Origin: an uncultured Eisenbergiella sp.
GTDB taxonomy: Bacteria > Bacillota > Clostridia > Lachnospirales > Lachnospiraceae
DNA: 13,415 nt
Assembly (NCBI GenBank): GCA_947626725.1
Contig: CANQTI010000033.1
Span: 1 to 13,415, forward strand
Direction: 5' to 3'
Made by a program: the position numbers and the translations under genes. The notes under the pieces are model-generated. The model was not told the DNA's origin. It worked only from the letters and a program-made list of their open reading frames with translations, and searched no databases. This document shows, in pieces, positions 7,448-13,415 of the stretch. Numbering within the stretch: position 1 is the stretch's first letter; each line of letters opens with the position of its first letter.

Positions 7448-7752
7448 AGGAAGGGAAAAACAGCGATGAGGTTGCCGAGTGGTTTTGACGTTATAGGGAG
7501 CATACTTTGTCTGTCATGAGGTCAGGCTGTTCGTAGGGTTTTCATGCAGAGCGCTTCTGTGATTGCCGTCTGCTGGACAGAATAGCACTGGAACCGTCTG
7601 CCCAGAAAAGGGCAGGCATTTAAAGGCTGGAAAAAAAGCAGATAATATGCTAGAATCAGAGGTATGAATGCGGAATCGTTCAGCTACGGAAAAGGGTGAA
7701 TGGCCGCGGGTAAATCGGACATGTGGCAGAATCAAAAAGGTAAAAATGATCA
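7448..7752 (+). other. 305-base gap between the two modules
   Basis: No convincing gene is seen. The stretch holds a short hairpin, ctgccc/gggcag (7598-7603 with 7610-7615, loop agaaaa) with no T-run, and a candidate promoter near 7651. Copy 1 has no clear terminator, so read-through into copy 2 is possible. Confidence 0.5.
7628..7656 (+). promoter_or_regulatory. Candidate extended -10 promoter of the second module
   Basis: TGCTAGAAT (7648-7656) resembles an extended -10 element, with a poor -35 (TGGAAA, 7628-7633) 17 bases upstream of the -10 hexamer. Transcription would start near 7663, about 90 bases before the second CotH gene. Confidence 0.35.
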
Positions 7753-9471
7753 ATGGGAAACAGAATAATGATTGGCATATGCCTTTTGGGATTTCTGTTA
7801 AGCCTTATGCTTTGTTATCAAATGGACGGCAGCGGAGAACAGAGAACAGAAGACAATTCTTTGAAAAGAGTCAGCTTCAGGGTGTTTGCCGAAGATACAG
7901 GATATACAGTTAAAGTCTGGGAGAAAGAACCAGGAATGTATTGCGTTTTCCTGCCCTCCTGTGCAGCGCTCTCTGAAATACATTTGGAAGGGAACCCGCA
8001 GAGCTGCCTGGAATTTGCGGGAAAAACGTTTCATGCGGGGGACAAACTGGAGGGAATCTCTTTGGACCAGGAGTATAAAGTCTCATTTTATAATGCCGGC
8101 GTGAGAACAGAGGGGGTTCTTGTATTTATGGCCGCGAAAAATCTCCCCATGATATACATTAACATGAGAAGCGGCTCTTTGGAAATGGTAGATTCAGACA
8201 AAGAATATAAGGAAAGCGGCTATATTCGTGTTGTCTCGGCAAATGGGAAAGAGCTCTATGCGGGGGGAATAAAGAAATTGACAGGAAGAGGAAATACTTC
8301 CTGGGAGGTGCCTAAAAAATCTTATGCCGTGGAATTAGATAATACAGCATCGATATTTGGTATGCGTGAAAGGAAAAGATGGATTCTGACTGCAAATTAT
8401 TATGACGGTTCGTATTTAAGAAATTGGCTGGGTTTTCAGATCGCAAAGGCCTCCGGACTGAGAGGGGCAGTAAATGGAGTATTTGCTGATTTATATATAG
8501 ATGGAGAGTATAGAGGATTATACCAGCTGACAGAACGGATAGAGGCAGAGCCAGGATACCTTATGGAGATTGATTATCCAGAGCGGGCACTTGAAGAAGA
8601 AAATGTCCTATATTTAAAGAACGGTCAGCCAATAGTTTTACATTCGCCTGAGAAGGTTGTGCAGGGGCAAAAGGACATGCTTGAGGAGCGTTTTGTTCAG
8701 ATTGAAGAGACCTTATCTGCGCCCAATTATATTTATGAGGAAACCGGGAAGAACATTTTTGATTTTTTGGACGAAGAATCTTTTGCTTTGATGTACCTCT
8801 TAGAAGAGCTATTTATGAATTTGGATATGGGGGTTACGAGCCAGTATCTCTATTGGTCCGGAGAAGAAGGTGACCTGTTGTACGATGGGCCAGTGTGGGA
8901 TTTGGATAATTCAATGGGACGTACAAATTATTCTGACGACGGATTAGTATTGGATCAGTGTGATCTATCAAGCAACCTGATGGCGAGATGTTATGTTAGA
9001 TTATGGGGGAACGATCGGTTCCGTGAGGATATAGGGAAAATATGGGGAGAAAGGGTTTTACCTTCTTTGCTGAAAGCGGAAGGAGAAATAGATGTCTGCA
9101 TAAAACAGCTTCTGCCGTCCATTGTCATGGATCAATGTCGTTGGCCGGAACCGAGGAGTGTTATTATGACAGGTGCGGATTTGGAAACAAATATAAATTA
9201 TTTGAAGGAGTATCTTGAAAAGCGGCGGATATTCTTAAACAGCGTATTCATGGAGAAATCACAGGAGATATATAAGGAAAGAGAACAGCAGGCAATGGCA
9301 TTGCCTGCGTTAAGGGAGATAGCATGTAATACAGAGGATGAAGAAGTTCGTGAGGATTTAAAGGATGCCGGTTTTTCTATTATGGGATATCATGGAGAGT
9401 TCTGCTTATCTGTTGCCCTGATTATATTGGGTATTATGTTTTTGGCGGATCGCAAAAGGAATCATAGTTAA
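7753..9471 (+). CDS. CotH-family atypical protein kinase, copy 2 (catalytic Asp retained)
   Basis: A 572-residue paralogue of the CotH protein at 4015. It has an N-terminal membrane anchor (about 5-21), a CotH domain (about 125-500), a charged linker, and a C-terminal hydrophobic helix (about 550-566) followed by DRKRNHS. Motifs are Arg179-Gly-Asn181, the Lys pair 188-189 in PKKSY, LYIDGEYRGLYQL, Asn356-Leu-Asp358 (candidate catalytic Asp), and Trp382-Asp383-Leu-Asp385 (metal binding). Thus all kinase-defining positions I can align are present, unlike copy 1. Helices at both ends imply the kinase domain is looped out from the membrane. It lacks the InlB-like tail of copy 1. The stop codon is one base before the VTC start, so translation is probably coupled. 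SD is weak: AAAGG (7736-7740), 12 bases from the ATG; ATG 7768 is an alternative start. Its substrate is unknown. Confidence 0.86.
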   Translation: MGNRIMIGICLLGFLLSLMLCYQMDGSGEQRTEDNSLKRVSFRVFAEDTGYTVKVWEKEPGMYCVFLPSCAALSEIHLEGNPQSCLEFAGKTFHAGDKLEGISLDQEYKVSFYNAGVRTEGVLVFMAAKNLPMIYINMRSGSLEMVDSDKEYKESGYIRVVSANGKELYAGGIKKLTGRGNTSWEVPKKSYAVELDNTASIFGMRERKRWILTANYYDGSYLRNWLGFQIAKASGLRGAVNGVFADLYIDGEYRGLYQLTERIEAEPGYLMEIDYPERALEEENVLYLKNGQPIVLHSPEKVVQGQKDMLEERFVQIEETLSAPNYIYEETGKNIFDFLDEESFALMYLLEELFMNLDMGVTSQYLYWSGEEGDLLYDGPVWDLDNSMGRTNYSDDGLVLDQCDLSSNLMARCYVRLWGNDRFREDIGKIWGERVLPSLLKAEGEIDVCIKQLLPSIVMDQCRWPEPRSVIMTGADLETNINYLKEYLEKRRIFLNSVFMEKSQEIYKEREQQAMALPALREIACNTEDEEVREDLKDAGFSIMGYHGEFCLSVALIILGIMFLADRKRNHS

Positions 9472-9472
9472 T

Positions 9473-10159
9473 ATGAATGAGAAATTTCGCTATGAATTAA
9501 AATATATTTGTTCAGAAGCACAATCTATTCGTTTGGCGGCACAGCTGGAGGGACTGCTGCAAAAGGACAGTCATACAGGAGAAAGGGGATATTATACCGT
9601 TAGAAGTTTATATTTCGATGATTATGAGAATTCTGCCTTCTGGGGAAAAGAAGATGGGACAGATATGCGAAAGAAATATAGGCTTCGCAGTTATGATAAT
9701 GATCCCGGCGTTATTTCATTGGAAACAAAAGAAAGGGTGCGGGATAAGATCAGAAAAAAGAGCTGTCAGATCTCAAAATGGGAAGCAGATTTCATTAGAG
9801 CGGGAGAATGGTATGAAGTCATGGACAATTCTTCTCCGGTGGCAAAGGATTTCTTTCTGCAGGGGACAATACATCTGATGACTCCAAAAGTTATAGTTGA
9901 ATATGATAGGATACCTTATGTATGCGACGAGGGAAATGTAAGGGTGACCATAGATAAAAATATCAGATCCGCATCAGCGGAAGAGGATTTCTGGGAGACG
10001 ACATTATGTACTCGCCCAATTCTCCCGAAAGGGCAGCAGCTGTTGGAAATAAAGTTTGATGAGTTTTTGCCGGATTATATATATCGGGCAATGCAGCTGG
10101 AAGATTTAAGACAGACGGCATTTTCAAAGTATTACTTGTGCAGAAGATTTTCAATCTGA
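9473..10159 (+). CDS. VTC-domain polyphosphate polymerase, copy 2
   Basis: A 228-residue single-domain VTC protein, clearly paralogous to the one at 5982 along its whole length. Tunnel residues are kept: FRYELKY (Arg6, Lys10), LYFDD (46-50), Lys68-Tyr-Arg70-Leu-Arg72, Leu-Glu84-Thr-Lys86, YDRIPYV with Arg146, VRVTID (156-161) and Glu192 in LLEIK. The C-terminus SKYYLCRRF matches copy 1. The N-terminus is shorter, starting almost directly at the first basic motif, which supports the ATG at 9473. AAAGGA (9455-9460) lies 12 bases upstream inside the CotH gene, and the one-base gap points to translational coupling. Predicted cytosolic. Retention of the full residue set in both copies argues that both are active. 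Confidence 0.88.
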   Translation: MNEKFRYELKYICSEAQSIRLAAQLEGLLQKDSHTGERGYYTVRSLYFDDYENSAFWGKEDGTDMRKKYRLRSYDNDPGVISLETKERVRDKIRKKSCQISKWEADFIRAGEWYEVMDNSSPVAKDFFLQGTIHLMTPKVIVEYDRIPYVCDEGNVRVTIDKNIRSASAEEDFWETTLCTRPILPKGQQLLEIKFDEFLPDYIYRAMQLEDLRQTAFSKYYLCRRFSI

Positions 10160-10212
10160 AAAGAATAAAAAGAAGCAGACTCCGACGAAAAGGCTGGCGG
10201 AAAGGTGGATAT

Positions 10213-10887
10213 ATGAGTTTTAAGGATATTTTCAGGACATCATTTTTGGAAGGTTTTTCAGGGATTGAAATGGGTTTTAAAGAGATCCTGTTTGTATTTA
10301 TCATTACCTCCTGTTTGGCGTTCTATATTTTCCTGGTTTATCGGGTCGTGACGCGAAGAACATTTTATTCAAAAAATTTTAATATTTCTTTAGCAATTTT
10401 ATGCTTGATCACTGCCGCTATTATTTTGACGATTCAGTTCAGCATTGTCATTTCTCTAGGTATGGTTGGCGCTTTGTCTATTGTGAGATTTCGTACAGCG
10501 ATCAAAGATCCCATGGATTTGATTTTCCTGTTTTGGAGTATCGGGACAGGGATCATCTGCGGAGCAGGATTGGCGGAAATTGCGGTACTGCTTGCTCTTT
10601 TTGCAACCTTCGGCATTTTAATTCTGAACCGGCTGCCAATCGTTGAACCGCCGATGCTCTTGGTAGTCAATGGGGAAAGGCCGGATATTGAAAATGCGTT
10701 AGAAGCAGTTGTGAAAAAATATGGGAAATTTTATAAGGTGAAGTCCAGAAATATATCCAAAGGAAAAATCAGCCTGATTTTGGAACTTCGAATTAAAAAT
10801 GGCGGGGAGTTAGTACAGGAAATCAGCCGTTTGGAGGCGGTCAATTCCGTATCTTTGTTGGAACATGATGGAGAAGTGACATATTAA
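10213..10887 (+). CDS. DUF4956 integral membrane protein, copy 2
   Basis: A 224-residue paralogue of the membrane protein at 6770, with the same layout: FKDIF near the N-terminus, membrane segments at about 24-44, 57-75, 78-90 and 102-142, the motif GALSIVRFRTAIKDP at the same residues (86-100), and a soluble C-terminal domain with KVKSRN and EHDGE near the end. I start it at ATG 10213 rather than at a longer in-frame ATG (10138), because only this start aligns with copy 1, has AGGTGG (10203-10208) 4 bases upstream, and avoids a 25-residue Arg/Lys-rich extension overlapping the VTC gene. It lies 53 bases after the VTC gene. The central membrane motif is more alike between copies than the CotH sequences are, which suggests strong constraint there. 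Confidence 0.86.
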   Translation: MSFKDIFRTSFLEGFSGIEMGFKEILFVFIITSCLAFYIFLVYRVVTRRTFYSKNFNISLAILCLITAAIILTIQFSIVISLGMVGALSIVRFRTAIKDPMDLIFLFWSIGTGIICGAGLAEIAVLLALFATFGILILNRLPIVEPPMLLVVNGERPDIENALEAVVKKYGKFYKVKSRNISKGKISLILELRIKNGGELVQEISRLEAVNSVSLLEHDGEVTY

Positions 10888-11039
10888 AAGAAATCCAGAT
10901 TACTGATTGGTGAGGTCATGAAGTCTCCGGACATTTTTGGTGTTAGGATGGTCAAAACGGAGAATTAAAGAATAGGCATTTGAAAATAAGAGGAAAGAGG
11001 CAACGGTTATAGGAGAAAGAGGGTATAGGGGTCGTTTTT

Positions 11040-11073
11040 AGAAGGGATGTGCATCACATCCCTTCTTATTTTT
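11040..11073 (+). terminator. Intrinsic terminator after the second module; right copy of the repeated hairpin
   Basis: The arms agaagggatgtg (11040-11051) and cacatcccttct (11055-11066) form a fully paired 12-bp stem over the loop CAT, followed by tattttt (11067-11073). It matches 3852-3879 at 27 of 28 bases; the T-to-C change restores a G-C pair. It ends the module transcript and lies only 38 bases before the next start codon. Confidence 0.88.
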
Positions 11074-11111
11074 CATATTTATAGATTGATCACTCAAAAA
11101 GGAACGAAAAC

Positions 11112-13019
11112 ATGGCCATTGGATATTTGCAGGTACAGGTGAGAACAGCGCAGGAAGCTGTTCCGTTGGACGGGGTACGGGTCTGGGTGCGGGATGATGC
11201 GGGAAACGCCCTCTACAATCTGGTTACGGATGAAAGCGGGGAAACGAAGACGGTTCCGCTGGCGACGGTGGATCGGCGTTTTTCGCTCAGCCCCGGTTAT
11301 TTGGGGACGCCCTATGTCGGATATAGTGTAACGGCGGAGACAGAAGGCTTTGCGCCGATGACGGTCACGGAAATTCCCATTTTTGACGGAGAGACGGCCA
11401 TGCTGCCGGTGGCGATGGTTCCGCTGGAGGAGCGGCAGGCCGGGCGTATGAGGCAGACACCGGAGGGATATCAGGTGCTGCAGGAGCAGGCAGAGCGGAA
11501 AGGGTCGGCAGAGCGGGAGGAGCCGGTGCGGCAGCTTGCGCAGGAGAACGGAACCGTTTTTGTGGGGCCTCCGGTTGTTGCTATGGATAACAGGAGGGAC
11601 CAACAGGGCACCTCCGCGGACAGGCGGGTGCTGCGGCAGGTGGTAATCCCGGATCCAATCATCGTGCACTTAGGCGCGCCGGATTCTTATGCGGCCAATG
11701 TTCGGGTGCCGTTTTTGGATTATGTGAAAAATGCGGCGAGCAGCGAGATCTATCCTACCTGGCCTGGGGCGGCACTGAAAGCGAACATTTACGCGATTAT
11801 GACGTTTGCCCTAAACCGTGTTTATACAGAATGGTACAGGGGGAAGGGGTACGATTTTGATATCACAAACAGCACTGCTTATGATCAGTATTATGTGCCC
11901 GGCCGTCCCATTTACCATTCTATCAGCAATGCGGTGGATGAGATGTATGGAGAATATGTTCGCAGACAGGGGCAGTATGCGCCTTATTTCACCTCTTTCT
12001 GCAACGGGAGTACGGTCACCTGCCCGGGGCTTTCCCAGTGGGGAACGGTTTCCCTGGCGGATCAGGGTTATACGCCGCTGCAGATCCTTCGCCATTACTA
12101 TCCGAACGATATCGGGATCGCAAAAACCAATACTGTTACCAACGCGCTGTCTTCTTATCCCGGTACGGCGCTGCAGCAGGGGAGCAGCGGATTGAATGTG
12201 CAGACCGTTCAAAGCTGGCTGAATCGCATCCGGCGCAATTATCCTGCCATTCCCGCGATTACCGACCCGACCGGTGTCTTTGGAGAGGCTACCAGGGCAG
12301 CAGTGACGAAATTCCAGAGCATTTTCAATCTGGTGCCGGATGGTGTCATAGGGAAAACCACCTGGTATAAACTTTCCGATGTCTATACGGCGGTGACCCG
12401 GCTGGCGGAGTTGGACAGCGAGGGAACGGCACTGGGGATCGGAACGGTACCGCCGGATTCGGTCTTGCGGCAGGGGAGCGGCGGGCAGGATGTGGTGACA
12501 CTGCAGTATCTGCTGAATGTGGCGTCTCAGTATGATCCGTCCATTCCGGCCCCTGTGCAGGACGGTGTTTTCGGCAGCGAAACGACGCAGGCGGTTATCG
12601 CTTTTCAGCGGGCAAAGGGACTGACAGCGGACGGGATCGTGGGGGCACGTACCTGGCAGTCGCTGTATGATACTTATTTGGGAATTGGGGAAAATGTGCC
12701 CGTGCCGGAGACGGGGATGGTGCGCTATACAGTAAAGGCAGGGGACAGTCTGTGGCTGATTGCGCAGCGTTACGGCACTACGGTCAGCGCCATTCGTCAG
12801 GCCAATGGCCTGACCGGCGATATGATCCAAATTGGGCAGGTGCTGCGCATTCCGGTATCCCAGGGACCATATGTGGAATATACGGTCCGTGACGGCGATA
12901 CGCTCTGGGAGCTTTCACGCAGATACGGAACGACGGTGGAGGCCATTCGCCAGGCCAACGGCCTGACCGGCGATATGCTTCAGATCGGGCAGGTACTCCG
13001 GATTCCCCTGGCAAGCTGA
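11112..13019 (+). CDS. SpoIID-like, peptidoglycan-binding and LysM domain protein (spore envelope or cortex)
   Basis: A 635-residue multidomain protein. Residues about 1-100 look like a carboxypeptidase-regulatory/prealbumin-like beta domain. About 101-195 is a Glu/Gln/Arg-rich linker. About 196-337 is a SpoIID-like domain; Glu212 in ASSEIYPTWP sits where SpoIID lytic transglycosylases have their catalytic Glu, and the end GLSQWGTVSLADQGYTPLQI is typical. About 349-424 and 447-517 are two PG_binding_1 domains with GVFGEATRAAV and GVFGSETTQAV. About 539-583 and 590-633 are two near-identical LysM repeats, each containing IRQANGLTGDM. These bind and probably cleave peptidoglycan glycan strands. 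No signal peptide is visible, which would fit a mother-cell protein placed on the forespore rather than a secreted one. SD AAAAAGGAA (11096-11104) lies 7 bases before the ATG. Confidence 0.88.
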   Translation: MAIGYLQVQVRTAQEAVPLDGVRVWVRDDAGNALYNLVTDESGETKTVPLATVDRRFSLSPGYLGTPYVGYSVTAETEGFAPMTVTEIPIFDGETAMLPVAMVPLEERQAGRMRQTPEGYQVLQEQAERKGSAEREEPVRQLAQENGTVFVGPPVVAMDNRRDQQGTSADRRVLRQVVIPDPIIVHLGAPDSYAANVRVPFLDYVKNAASSEIYPTWPGAALKANIYAIMTFALNRVYTEWYRGKGYDFDITNSTAYDQYYVPGRPIYHSISNAVDEMYGEYVRRQGQYAPYFTSFCNGSTVTCPGLSQWGTVSLADQGYTPLQILRHYYPNDIGIAKTNTVTNALSSYPGTALQQGSSGLNVQTVQSWLNRIRRNYPAIPAITDPTGVFGEATRAAVTKFQSIFNLVPDGVIGKTTWYKLSDVYTAVTRLAELDSEGTALGIGTVPPDSVLRQGSGGQDVVTLQYLLNVASQYDPSIPAPVQDGVFGSETTQAVIAFQRAKGLTADGIVGARTWQSLYDTYLGIGENVPVPETGMVRYTVKAGDSLWLIAQRYGTTVSAIRQANGLTGDMIQIGQVLRIPVSQGPYVEYTVRDGDTLWELSRRYGTTVEAIRQANGLTGDMLQIGQVLRIPLAS

Positions 13020-13030
13020 AAAAACAGTGG

Positions 13031-13123
13031 CCGGATGAGGGCAGCAGAATCCGGAAAACGAGAATGAATGAAGACGGGGAAAAATTTTCGCATGGGGAAA
13101 GCGGAGGCCGCAGCTCTCTTTTT
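13031..13123 (+). terminator. Possible weak terminator region after the LysM gene
   Basis: Two small hairpins are present: ccggat/atccgg (13031-13036 with 13049-13054) with no T-run, and gcgg/ccgc (13101-13104 with 13108-13111) followed a few bases later by five Ts (13119-13123). Neither is convincing alone. I see no gene between 13020 and 13257. Confidence 0.3.
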
Positions 13124-13179
13124 CAGGAATGGTGTGTAAAAAATCTGTCACGACAGCGCGAAAAACGGCAGTTTCACCA

Positions 13180-13208
13180 TTGTTTCCGGCCCTCTTATCT
13201 TTTATAAT
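13180..13208 (+). promoter_or_regulatory. Sigma-A promoter of the nucleobase permease
   Basis: TTGTTT (13180-13185), a 17-base spacer, then a perfect TATAAT (13203-13208). The leader would be only about 43 nt, too short for a purine riboswitch. Confidence 0.65.
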
Positions 13209-13257
13209 ATGGTTCATGATTTTCACATTCTAATGAGGAAGCGAGGAGAACTGTATT

Positions 13258-13415
13258 ATGGAAAAGAAAAAAGGTCTTTCGGAGCAGGCGTTCTCGTTCA
13301 CCGGGAAGCTGCCGCTTTCCCAGGCGATCCCCCTTGGCCTCCAGCACGTGCTGGCGATGTTCGTGGGCAACCTGACGCCCCTTCTGGTGATCACCGGGGC
13401 ATGCGGCCTGGCGGG
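13258..13415 (+). CDS. NCS2-family nucleobase (uracil/xanthine) permease, N-terminal fragment
   Basis: The 52 visible codons run off the right edge. A short Lys-rich cytosolic start leads into PLGLQHVLAMFVGNLTPLL and then a hydrophobic helix with TGACGLAG. This Gln-His pair and following Asn are hallmarks of the first membrane segment of nucleobase:cation symporter-2 proteins (UraA, PbuX and relatives), which import uracil or xanthine with a proton or Na+. Substrate-determining segments are outside the window, so uracil versus purine cannot be decided. AGGAGA (13244-13249) lies 8 bases before the ATG, and a promoter at 13180 supports independent transcription. Confidence 0.88.
   Translation, partial: MEKKKGLSEQAFSFTGKLPLSQAIPLGLQHVLAMFVGNLTPLLVITGACGLA

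Noticed and set aside
10138..10212. Longer N-terminus for the second DUF4956 protein
   Set aside because: It overlaps the VTC gene, adds a Lys/Arg-rich stretch absent from the paralogue, and has poorer ribosome-binding support than ATG 10213.
11811..12830. 339-residue antisense ORF
   Set aside because: It is the complement of the well-supported SpoIID/PG-binding/LysM gene, and its Arg/His/Ile-rich product is typical of antisense shadows.
13020..13257. Possible purine riboswitch before the nucleobase permease
   Set aside because: The promoter at 13180-13208 leaves only about 43 nt of leader, and the conserved purine-riboswitch core is not present.

Overview
The window looks like chromosomal DNA of a spore-forming Clostridia species, probably Lachnospiraceae-like. 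This is inferred from Gram-positive style promoters and Shine-Dalgarno sites, a GntR/LacI-type sugar regulator, CotH proteins, and a SpoIID/LysM/peptidoglycan-binding protein. All recognised genes are on the + strand.

Layout. 1-635: 3' end of a GH38 alpha-mannosidase. 903-2018: GntR-family (AraR-like) sugar-responsive regulator with its own promoter. 2126-2406: a near-consensus promoter and a roughly 250-nt structured leader. 2407-3708: CPA2 cation/proton antiporter, followed by a strong terminator at 3852-3883. 4015-10887: two consecutive copies of the same three-gene module, CotH-like kinase, VTC-type polyphosphate polymerase domain, DUF4956 membrane protein. 11040-11073: a terminator almost identical to the one at 3852. 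11112-13019: a SpoIID-like, peptidoglycan-binding and LysM protein. 13258-end: start of an NCS2 nucleobase permease.

The centre of interest is the duplicated CotH-VTC-DUF4956 module. The VTC proteins are probably cytosolic and keep the basic and acidic residues expected of a polyphosphate polymerase tunnel. The DUF4956 proteins have about four membrane segments and a soluble C-terminal domain. The CotH proteins have an N-terminal membrane anchor and an apparently extracytoplasmic atypical kinase domain. A reasonable but untested model is an envelope system in which a phosphate polymer is made at the inner face of the membrane, handled or exported by DUF4956, and coupled to a surface CotH domain. 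The copies have diverged: the first CotH seems to lack the catalytic Asp and ends in an InlB-like repeat, while the second keeps the Asp and ends in a membrane helix.

The module is more AT-rich than its flanks (hand count of single 60-base lines: about 40% G+C at 4561, about 55% at 12481). It is bracketed by 28-base direct repeats, the two terminators, which differ at one position. This suggests insertion of a roughly 7.2-kb cassette into a GC-richer backbone.
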